Positions 47,542 to 54,647 of a stretch of DNA of 54,647 bases are shown here, piece after piece. The number at the start of each line of letters is the position of its first letter. Position 1 is the stretch's first letter. Origin of the DNA: Candidatus Parabeggiatoa sp. nov. 2 (lineage in GTDB: Bacteria > Pseudomonadota > Gammaproteobacteria > Beggiatoales > Beggiatoaceae); the NCBI GenBank assembly GCA_002085445.1, contig NBMI01000041.1, positions 1 to 54,647 of the forward strand, read 5' to 3'. The notes below the pieces were generated by a model. The model searched no databases. It saw nothing but the letters and a program-made list of their open reading frames with translations, and was not told the origin of the DNA. The position numbers and the translations under genes were made by a program.

Positions 47542-49950
47542 TTACTGCATCCTAGCGAGCCGCCCACCGTAGACGCCGTTGCGGGAAGTCGGCGTGCCCC
47601 TGATGCGGAACGCCGACCGCGCCCTCCTCGCTTCGCTGCCCCACGAGGCCCCGCGCACGGCAAAGCGGCCTGCACTCTTCGCACAGCGTTGTTCCTTACC
47701 GCTATACGTGCCTTCATATTCGGAACATGTCCACTCCCACACGTTCCCGACTGTATCATATAATCCAAATGCATTCGGTTTAAAGGAACCTACCGGGGCT
47801 GTGTATTTAAAACTGTCACCACAATAATTGGCATAACAATTGGCTTGATTGGAGCCAATGTCATTGCCCCACCAGTATTTGGTTTCCGTTCCGGCACGAG
47901 CGGCGTATTCCCATTCCGCTTCGGTAGGTAAACGATATTGATGGCCGGTTTGTTCAGTTAGCCATTTGGCATAAGCGGTGACATCGTGCCAAGACACATT
48001 GATGACTGGACGGTTGCCACGCCCCCAGCCGTTATCAGAAGGCTTTGTTCTACCCATTGCTTCGGCAAACTTATCATATTCGGCGAACGTTACCTCATAG
48101 CGCCCCATCGCAAAGCTTTTGACAGAGACTTTATGGACGGGCTGTTCATTACTACTACCACCGCCTTGAATGTCACCCATACGGAACTTCCCGGCCGGAA
48201 TGACGACCATTTTTGGGCCATAGCTGCCGTCTTTCAAACGGTCACGGAGTACTACTGCTTTACTCAACCAATTAATATTGTTGTCCACTTCTTCGAGTCG
48301 TTTGGACAAGTCGCCGGCCTTTTGGACAAGTTTGTTGTCTACTTCAGTGAGCCGTTTGGACAATTCGCCGGCCGTTTGGGCCTGTTTGTTGTCCACTTCG
48401 GTGAGTCGTTTGGACAATTCGCGGGCCTTTTTATCATGTTCATTGTCCACGGCGGTGAGTTTATTGGACAAGTTATCGACCGTTTGGGCTTGTTTGTTGT
48501 CTAGGGTGGCGATTTGCTCGAACAATCCGCCGGCCGTCTGGACATGTTTGTTGAGTCGTTTGGACAAGTTGTCGGCCGTTTGGGCCTGTTTGTTGCTCAG
48601 CACGGTGAGTTTTTTGGACAAGTCGTCGGCCGTTTGGGCTTGTTTATTATCTAGGGCGGTGAGTTGTTTGGACAACTCGCCGGCCTTTTGGACAAGTTTG
48701 TTGTCCACTTCGGTGATTTGCTTGGACAATTCGTCGGCCTTTTCATCATGTTCATTGTCCACGGCAGTGATATTATTGGATAAGTCGCCGGCCGTTTCGG
48801 CTTGTTTATTATCTAGGGCAGTGAGTTGTTTGGACAACTCGCCGGCCTTTTGGACAAGTTTGTTGTCCACTTCGGCGAGTTGCTTGGATAAATCACCGGC
48901 CTTTTGGACATGTTCATTGCCCAACGCCGCTAATTCGGTTCTCAAGGCTTGGGTCGTTTGGGCCTGTTTGTCGTCCAGTTCGGTGACTCGCTTGGACAAG
49001 TCGCCGGCCGTTTGGACATGTTTGTCGTCCACTTCGGTGACTCGTTTGGATAAGTCGTCGGCCGTTTGGACATGTTTGTTGTCCACCGCCGCTAATTCGG
49101 TTCTCAACGTTTGGGCCGTTTGAGCCTGTTTGTCGTCCAATGTGGTGAGTTGTTTGGACAGTTTGTCGTCCACAATGGTAAGTCGCTCGGACTGTTTGTT
49201 GTCCAACGCCACTAACTCGGCCTTTAAGTCATTTATAGAGTTATCATATTGATAAACCAAATCCATCCCAAGCAACACCGCCACCAAGACAATTGCAACT
49301 AGCGAGGTAGTATACCAACCTAACGACACATAACGGGGTGGCCGTTTTGCTTGTTTATCAAGGCCTTGTTCAACACGCTTCCAAGCAAAACGCAGTGGTT
49401 CTAAACCATCGCCAATCATCGACAGCGAAAAAGTCGCCGACAATAACGTCGAGACGCAATCCTGATAATCCACATCATCGGCCAGTTTAGGATGATCCTT
49501 CAGGGCCACTAAGCAGCGGCAATGGCTCTGCCAAAACGCCCGCGGCGTTGCCGTCGTCCAATCCGTTTGCCCAAGTGGCACCACCAAATCGGCCACTTGG
49601 CTATCACGACGGGCTAACTTATCCACCCGCTTCATCAACTGATCCATGCTTTTATGTCGAGCCGACTCCTTATCAAACCGCTTTTCAATCGCTTCCCAAA
49701 CTGAGCCTAGTAACACTAAACTCGCCTCCATCTCCCAACACGAAAACTCGGACGACACCAACTCAGACACCTTGGCGTGAAAGGCCGAGTCCTCGGCCAG
49801 TTTAGGATGATCTTTAAGGGCCACTAAGCAACTGCAATGGCTCTGCCAAAACGCCCGCGGCGTTGCAATCGTCCAATCCGTTTGCCGAAGCGGCACCACT
49901 AAATCGGCCACTTGGCTATCACGATTCGCCAACTGATCCACCCGACTCAT
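47542..49950 (-). CDS. membrane-anchored coiled-coil FGE-sulfatase/C-type lectin protein
   Basis: Main intact part of a larger gene, about 802 residues from ATG 49948-49950. A tandem duplication of ~130 residues opens it (DSQVADLVVPLRQTDW and DSQVADLVVPLGQTDW), then one membrane segment (SLVAIVLVAVLLGMDLVY) near 225, and ~350 residues of 11/22-residue coiled-coil repeats such as LSKRLTEVDNKQAQTA. The FGE-type domain has VVIPAGKFRMGD, RYEVTFAEYDKF, RPVINVSWHDVTAYAKWL, YRLPTEAEWEYAARAG and NVWEWTCSEY. This fold carries the variable region in many diversity-generating retroelements; here the last 40 codons fit that. The ATG has no proper ribosome site and continues upstream beyond a MITE, so expression is doubtful. 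Confidence 0.85.
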   Translation of the reverse strand: MSRVDQLANRDSQVADLVVPLRQTDWTIATPRAFWQSHCSCLVALKDHPKLAEDSAFHAKVSELVSSEFSCWEMEASLVLLGSVWEAIEKRFDKESARHKSMDQLMKRVDKLARRDSQVADLVVPLGQTDWTTATPRAFWQSHCRCLVALKDHPKLADDVDYQDCVSTLLSATFSLSMIGDGLEPLRFAWKRVEQGLDKQAKRPPRYVSLGWYTTSLVAIVLVAVLLGMDLVYQYDNSINDLKAELVALDNKQSERLTIVDDKLSKQLTTLDDKQAQTAQTLRTELAAVDNKHVQTADDLSKRVTEVDDKHVQTAGDLSKRVTELDDKQAQTTQALRTELAALGNEHVQKAGDLSKQLAEVDNKLVQKAGELSKQLTALDNKQAETAGDLSNNITAVDNEHDEKADELSKQITEVDNKLVQKAGELSKQLTALDNKQAQTADDLSKKLTVLSNKQAQTADNLSKRLNKHVQTAGGLFEQIATLDNKQAQTVDNLSNKLTAVDNEHDKKARELSKRLTEVDNKQAQTAGELSKRLTEVDNKLVQKAGDLSKRLEEVDNNINWLSKAVVLRDRLKDGSYGPKMVVIPAGKFRMGDIQGGGSSNEQPVHKVSVKSFAMGRYEVTFAEYDKFAEAMGRTKPSDNGWGRGNRPVINVSWHDVTAYAKWLTEQTGHQYRLPTEAEWEYAARAGTETKYWWGNDIGSNQANCYANYCGDSFKYTAPVGSFKPNAFGLYDTVGNVWEWTCSEYEGTYSGKEQRCAKSAGRFAVRGASWGSEARRARSAFRIRGTPTSRNGVYGGRLARMQ
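47545..47675 (-). other. candidate DGR variable region at the 3' end of the FGE gene
   Basis: The last ~40 codons are abruptly GC-rich against an AT-rich gene. Positions that are Asn in typical template repeats are here codons of the form NNC: TTC, ATC, GGC, TCC, GGC, GTC, TAC, with one AAC left. The framework between them (RSA, CGC, ACGCCGACT, CGGCTCGCT) looks constant. This fits A-to-N mutagenesis of AAC codons. No reverse transcriptase, template repeat or Avd gene is in the window. Confidence 0.6.
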
Positions 49951-49954
49951 CACC

Positions 49955-50113
49955 TCAATGCCATATCGTACCGCTTTTGGGTGAGGGCAACCATAAAGGA
50001 TTGCCCCTACATTACATAACGGTTTGTAGGGCAACCACAAGGGATTGCCCCCACATTACATAACGGTTTGTAGGGCAACCACAAGGGATTGCCCCTACAC
50101 TTAATGGCATTGA
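49955..50113. mobile_element. 159-bp MITE inserted in the FGE gene, 9-bp target duplication
   Basis: Ends TCAATGCCAT (49955-49964) and ATGGCATTGA (50104-50113). CTCATCACC flanks it on both sides (49946-49954 and 50114-50122). Inside are three GGGCAACCAC/GGATTGCCCC palindromic blocks. Removing the element and one duplication rejoins the reading frame as AAEVMSRVDQL. Confidence 0.9.
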
Positions 50114-50663
50114 CTCATCACCTCGGCGGCTTGTTGCGATAAGATATGATGACTCGCTAAACTCATCACCGGTGGAATATAGTTAACGTCCCATTGGCCG
50201 TTCTTCATTCGCCCAAGCGGTAAGCCTTCACCGGTTTTAACTAACTCATCAATACCGGCATGCCAAGCTCGCCACTCTAATTGAACTTTATACAATGGAA
50301 AATCCGGCAACGTCTCTCGCAGTGCCGTAGACATCCGAAAGGGCCGAGCGATAGCGAATAAGCCATTGTTTTCAATCGGATTCTCACACTCAGGTACCTC
50401 GGCTTCGGCACACACCAAAACTTACCCGTGGCCGTCACCGCGAGTAATTCAGTAAGCGCGACAGGCCTATCTTGTTGAATATCAACAACAAGTGGATACG
50501 ACGGGCACAAGCCAAAATGCTGTGCATTCCAAGCCAAGCCGCCATACAAACGCGCCAAGTGCGCCAGCACTAAATCATGCAGCACCAAACGCACCTCACT
50601 TAATGCTTGGCCATCTTGCCAAGTTTCAAATTCCGTCAAGAGTCGAAAAAGTTGTTGTTTCAT
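50101..50663 (-). pseudogene. 5' part of the FGE gene, frameshifted and cut off by the MITE
   Basis: ATG 50661-50663 starts MKQQLFRLLTEFETWQDG and runs to TATGKFW. Near 50415 a one-base shift in a TTTTG run is needed to continue as VCAEAEVPECENPIENNG and on to SHHILSQQAAEVMS, where the MITE gives QCH and a stop. The ~185-residue region is a soluble N-terminal domain I do not recognise (LRRL-type helices, then EWRAWHAGIDEL). With the MITE removed it joins the 47542-49950 frame to make a protein of roughly 990 residues. Confidence 0.8.
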
Positions 50664-51172
50664 AATTGATAATTGATAATTAAATCCGAATTGCGGTTAA
50701 GTAAATACAACGAATGACGGGCCGATAAACGAATTAAAACTTCGTGGCTATTTGAACTTCGTGGCTATTTGAAAATCATCCACATCTAATAAATAATCAA
50801 GGTATGTCTTATTCGTTTATCCGCGTAATTCGTTGTACTAAATTCGTTTATCCGCGTAATTCGTTGTACTCAGCTCAAGATAGAGAAATTGAGATTAATA
50901 AATGACTTTTGAAAACGCAGCATATTAAACCGAAATCCTTTCACAAGCAAATCCCTGCTTATATACAATCCTTGTAGGCATAGAGAAGGCATGACATCAT
51001 CAACCCCAAACACATCTACGAACAAATCCCTTCTTATATACAATCCTTGTAGAGTCAGTACTTAGCTAAGTTGCCAAACGTGCGCGTTGTTGTAGTGTTG
51101 TATTGTTTATATGTTGTATTGTTGGGGAGATTTTTTTGCTTGTAACTAGTTGTTTTTATTCAAAAAAAATTA
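50664..51172. repeat. intergenic repeats before the iterons
   Basis: CGTAATTCGTTGTACT units (50815-50870) and two reversed CTACAAGGATT-type ends (about 50950-50975 and 51025-51052) that bracket an ~75-bp core like the one at 54180-54280. No gene. Confidence 0.75.
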
Positions 51173-51356
51173 CTATTCTGGGAAATTGTTAGTTCTATTC
51201 TGGGAAATTGTTAGTTCTATTCTGGGAAATTGTTAGTTCTATTCTGGGAAATTGTTAGTCCTATTCTGGGAAATTGTTAGTCCTATTCGGGGAAATTGTT
51301 AGTTCTATTCGGGGAAATTGTTAGTCCTATTCGGGGAAATTGTTAGTTCTATTCGG
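51173..51356 (+). other. iteron array, eight 22-bp repeats plus a partial: plasmid-type replication origin
   Basis: Eight direct repeats of exactly 22 bp, each CTATTC(T/G)GGGAAATTGTTAG(T/C)(T/C), then a partial ninth (51349-51356). Units 1-5 have CTGGG and units 6-8 CGGGG. They lie directly upstream of the Rep gene promoter, as in iteron plasmids where the initiator binds the repeats to start and limit replication. Confidence 0.88.
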
Positions 51357-51366
51357 AACTTTTTTA

Positions 51367-51394
51367 TTGACATTATCCCCGACTAGATTATGTT
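51367..51394 (+). promoter_or_regulatory. promoter of the rep gene
   Basis: TTGACA at 51367-51372 and TATGTT at 51389-51394 (16-bp spacer); TATACT at 51394-51399 is an alternative -10. It abuts the last iteron, so Rep binding would likely repress it. Confidence 0.65.
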
Positions 51395-51441
51395 ATACTA
51401 ATATATAGTTTAAAATTGACTAACTACTTAAAGGCACTCGT

Positions 51442-53017
51442 ATGAAAAAAGAGATTATAGAGACTGTGGACAATGTAAAAATGGAAGTCTCTATGATGGC
51501 AATTACCCGAACAGTAGACCAGAAAAATCTTATAGTGACACAAGCTAACGCGCTAGCACGATCAGTGCAAGAGATGACTTTACAGGAAAAACGGTTATTA
51601 TTGTTAGCAATCTCACATATTCGCCAAAGCGATGACAATTTTGTGCTATACCGCATTCCTGTGACACGCATCAGAGAGTATTTAGGTTTGGATGATGGCA
51701 GTTATTACACGCGCATAAACAAGATAACGACAAGCCTGCTAAGTCGAGTGATAGAAGTTGAAAAAGAAAATGGCGACTGGGAAAAATTTCAATGGGTCTC
51801 TTATTGCCGTTATCGCAGCAAAGGGACAAGCGATATGCCTGAGGTTTAACTCTATGCGGGTATTTGAACTTCTTTACTACTCGGCTATGTACTCAAAAAC
51901 CGAACGGAAGTTTAAAAAATCCAACCTGAGTTTTGAAGTCACTGATCTCAAAAAGCGGTTAGGGATGGAGGGGAAATACCGAGATTTTCGAGACTTCCGA
52001 AAAGACGTTTTAAACCGAGCGCAAAAAGATTGTGAGGTGTATTCGCCGTTAGTGTTCAGTTGGGAAGAGGAGAAGAAAGGGCGGAAGATAGTCACGCTAC
52101 ACTTTACAATAAAGTTAAACCCAAAGTTTAAAGATGAGTCGCTTGCATTAGTCAATCAACCTGTGCCCGAAACGCCGCCCGTCAATACCGAGTTTGAGTT
52201 GGTACCAACAAGTGTACTAAAACCAGCGAAGTCGCCTTTTGCTCGGCCGGCCTCAACGCAAAAAAAACCGATAAGCAAAGGAAGCAAAGGAAGTTCAAAA
52301 CCAGTCAACGAGTTAGCATCAAACGTTGTAACAACTGAACAAGATGTCAAAGAGTTAGTATTCGACTATGCGCTGGCGACGTTTTCGGCCGATGAGAAAC
52401 GTCAAGCCTTAGCCGCAATAAATGGCATCCCGACGCTCGATCAGCAAATGGTCTTAGATGAGTTGAACGTTGCCATTGGACAGGGTAATGTCAAAAAGCG
52501 TTGGCAATATTTAAGTGGATTAGTGAAGGCATACCATAACGGCCTACTTGTACCGACATCCGACTTGGCGAAGCAACGTAAAGAGGCTGAAACAAAACGT
52601 TGTTCGTACTGTGAGAGTAACGGTATGATTTACTATCGCATCAACGACGGCGCGGTATTACCCAAACCGTGTAGTCACAATGAGCCGGAAATCATAGATT
52701 TTGCTATCTCAAAAGAATACAACATTGAGAATGCCAAATCTAGTAACAATCGATTTGATGCCATCAAGACTGAATTTGAGGAGACTCGGCATCAAAAAGT
52801 CAAAGAAATTGTACAAAGTTGGGATGAAAATACCAAACGGGCCGAGATGATAATTTTTTTAAAGACAACCGATAATTTCACTCGTCAAGTGTTTCAGGAA
52901 AAGGGTTTAAATCACCCAGCTACACTAGCTCATTTGACACTGTACATGGTGAAAAATAACTATTTACCACCCGAATTTAATAGCCTGAAAGATTGGTACT
53001 TGATGATTTATCAATAA
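51442..53017 (+). pseudogene. Rep_3-type (RepB/RepA) replication initiator, broken by frameshift and deletion
   Basis: Frame 1 from ATG 51442 gives the first winged-helix domain: LIVTQANALARSVQEMTLQE, YRIPVTRIREYLGL, VSYCRYRSKGTSDMPE, then a stop at 51847-51849. The next frame resumes as RFNSMRVFELLYYSAMYSKT and VTDLKKRLGMEGKYRDFRDF, the second winged helix, continuing to 53017. Compared with Rep_3 proteins about 30 residues between RFN and SMRVFELL are missing and the frame is shifted, so it is probably inactive. The long C-terminal part adds a CSYCESNG zinc-ribbon-like segment near the middle. A plasmid origin left in this replicon. Confidence 0.8.
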
Positions 53018-53488
53018 GAGAGTAAGCCTCCGGAGTCCAAGATTTATCTTGGACGTCTAATTCCTCAAACTAAAGTTTGGACTCCTAACTCTACCCATCA
53101 AAACAAGTTTAACAAAAAAGTAATACAAAAAACCCGAAATATAAATCATCTATTAATCAATTATTTGAAGACACACAATGATTAAAAATAATTTTTTTTT
53201 GAGATTAAACCCTTAGCATTAATACGTCAATAACCCGTATTTGTGGGCCATCAACTCGAATGACTCAGTACAACTTATGGGTTTTAACGGATTAATACCG
53301 TTTTTCAGATAAATCGTTAATAACCATTATTTGTGGGCCATCAACTCGAATAACTCAGTACAACTTTTTTCATGCGCCCAAACGCCCAAGGAATGTCTAT
53401 AACAAATTGTCAACTAGATTGTTCCAACTGAACGAGCGTGGGTAAAGCGACAGCGCAACGAAATTTCTACCCACTCTACGAAATCTAA
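53018..53488. repeat. intergenic repeats
   Basis: A TAAAGTTTGGACTCC block (about 53050-53085), then from about 53120 two copies of a TTTGTGGGCCATCAACTCGA block (53240 and 53330 areas) belonging to the element family of 14828 and 29277. No gene. Confidence 0.7.
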
Positions 53489-53818
53489 TCACTGTGAAAG
53501 TTTAGCCATTGCTAACCTATTAAAACTGACACCAGATTTGACAGCTTGAATCACAAGATTTCGATGTATTTCAGGGGGTACATGCACAATAAATTGACCA
53601 CTGTACGGCCCAATAGCAATCGGTTCTGGTATAGATTCATGATTTTTTTGCATATCGGCTATGGCCTCTGCAACCACTTGGCGGATACCACTAAATGTCG
53701 TTTCAGGTGTTTCATCTAACCAGCTCAAACTAGGAAATTCCGTACATAACCCAATGTACTCACCATCTTCTTCGGACCAAGTCACATAATAGGTATATTT
53801 ACTCTGATCTTGTCTCAT
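53489..53818 (-). CDS. hicB: HicB-family antitoxin
   Basis: 109 residues from ATG 53816-53818 (MRQDQSKYTYYVTW). A YYVTWSEEDGEYIGLCTEFP strand pair typical of HicB opens the protein; the C-terminal part QFIVHVPPEIHRNLVIQAVK and SFNRLAMAKL is a ribbon-helix-helix/HicB DNA-binding tail. It would bind a HicA RNA-binding toxin, but the toxin gene just upstream is decayed, and the start lies 3' of and overlaps that remnant. Confidence 0.85.
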   Translation of the reverse strand: MRQDQSKYTYYVTWSEEDGEYIGLCTEFPSLSWLDETPETTFSGIRQVVAEAIADMQKNHESIPEPIAIGPYSGQFIVHVPPEIHRNLVIQAVKSGVSFNRLAMAKLSQ

Positions 53819-53953
53819 CGTCGTCCTCCAACTTTTCAACGGCCTTTAACACTTGTTTGACTTGATATGCTTTAGCTTTCCCGTTAGAACTTTAAATATT
53901 AACGCGAGGATCTCCCTGCCAAGGCATTTTATAAACTTTGTGGCTGGTACTAT
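53799..53953 (-). pseudogene. HicA-like toxin remnant
   Basis: Minus strand reads STSHKVYKMPWQGDPRVNI, an in-frame TAA where CAA is expected, then SSNGKAKAYQVKQVLKAVEK to a stop at 53799. This is the C-terminal half of a HicA-type toxin of the 'MPWQGDPR...QVKQVL' kind. The N-terminal half is absent (a stop precedes it). It overlaps the hicB start by 20 bp. Confidence 0.75.
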
Positions 53954-54647
53954 TTTAACGCGCCTCACCGAAATAGTAATCACATACCCTACATAAATCA
54001 CTGAACTGAATGTTCCTTGGATTTTTTGCCATTTTAACCAGAAGATCAGATATCGTAGCCATAGTTAAAATACATCCATTTTCATATGATTAAGAGACAT
54101 AATCTGAAAATAAACCCTGTTTATATAATAAAGGATAAAGCATTCTAGCGAAGAATACTACAAGGATTGTATAAGTAACTACAAGGATTGTATATAAAAA
54201 AGGATTGCATCGAGAAGGCTTGACTTCAAACCCAAACACTTCTACGAACTAATCCCTTATTAGAGACAATCCTTGTAGAATATTTTTTGGATTTCTTTGA
54301 CTTCTAATAAATAATCAAGGCTCGTTATGTCTTATTCGTTTATCCGCGCAATTCGTTGTACTCAGTTCAAGATAGAGAAATTGAGATTAATAAATGACTT
54401 TTGGAAATGCGCCGGTTCAAACCTAAATTGTGGTTAAGCGGATAAACGAATTAAATCTCAGCCGGCACGACGTGTTTCTTATTGATTGATATATCCCTGA
54501 GCTGACTTATCTATCAAAGTGCCCATTTATCGAACCATCCACGTCTAATAAATAATCAAGGTATGTCTTATTCGTTTATCCGCGTAATTCGTTGTACTAA
54601 ATTCGTTTATCCGCGCAATTCGTTGTACTCAGTTCAAGATAGAGAAA
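53954..54647. repeat. right-hand end, repeats only
   Basis: A complete CTACAAGGATT inverted-repeat element (about 54180-54280) with a second end at 54160, then several CGTTTATCCGCG(C/T)AATTC units and two 'actcagttcaagatagagaaa' copies (54360, 54627). No gene recognised. Confidence 0.7.

Noticed and set aside
48278..49123. 281-codon plus-strand ORF
   Set aside because: Antisense shadow of the regular coiled-coil repeats of the FGE gene.
51877..52350. Minus-strand ORFs of 64-92 codons
   Set aside because: Antisense to the rep gene.
1..54647. tRNA or rRNA genes
   Set aside because: No cloverleaf with conserved arms or rRNA signature was found by eye; a covariance-model scan would be decisive.

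Overview
The window is about 55 kb of fairly AT-rich, very repeat-laden DNA. It most resembles a large sulfur-oxidising gammaproteobacterium of the Beggiatoa/Thiomargarita type. That is an inference from three things: a QmoA/QmoB + HdrC/HdrB electron-transfer operon (dissimilatory sulfur metabolism), NACHT-HEAT, AAA and FGE-domain proteins, and intergenic spaces filled with many families of short palindromic, MITE-like repeats. No rRNA, tRNA or CRISPR array was recognised.

Layout. 1-2225 is a NACHT-HEAT NTPase (minus strand, running off the left edge). 2.2-8.3 kb is repeat-rich, with a truncated AAA-type ATPase and two hypothetical genes. 8.3-18.7 kb is a minus-strand metabolic stretch: polysaccharide deacetylase coupled to a propeller-like protein, a LOG/TIGR00725-type protein, a MazF-type toxin-antitoxin pair, an arylamine N-acetyltransferase/glycosyltransferase-like fusion, an M20 peptidase, a PhyH dioxygenase and an Old Yellow Enzyme. 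19.3-25.3 kb holds small accessory genes: a nucleotidyltransferase remnant, three PD-(D/E)XK-like proteins, a methyltransferase, and a BrnT/BrnA pair with a frameshifted toxin.

25.8-34.0 kb is the most interesting part. It holds two peptide-exporter ABC proteins of the NHLP/NHLM kind (one with an intact C39 peptidase triad), a HlyD-like adaptor, and three small ORFs of 59-66 codons. The small ORFs share a motif ending in [IV]RAG at residues 35-39, followed by divergent tails of 24-27 residues. One has a near-consensus promoter, two are followed by terminator-like hairpins, and all have ribosome sites. No known modifying enzyme is adjacent. I read this as an undescribed secreted-peptide system with several precursors.

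34.2-41.1 kb has an HNH endonuclease with a small partner gene, then the qmoA-qmoB-hdrC-hdrB operon. 41.1-46.6 kb has two truncated copies of a DNA-methylase start and a large BrxC/PglY-like ATPase, which looks like the remains of a BREX-type defence locus. 47.5-50.7 kb is a membrane-anchored coiled-coil FGE/C-type-lectin gene. Its 3' end looks like a variable region of a diversity-generating retroelement, and its 5' end is split by a 159-bp MITE with a 9-bp target duplication and by a frameshift. 51.2-53.0 kb is an iteron array with a broken Rep_3-type replication initiator, and the window ends with a HicB antitoxin next to a decayed HicA.

A theme across the window is genes being truncated, extended or split by the dispersed repeats. 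In at least four cases the repeat becomes coding sequence or supplies the stop codon.
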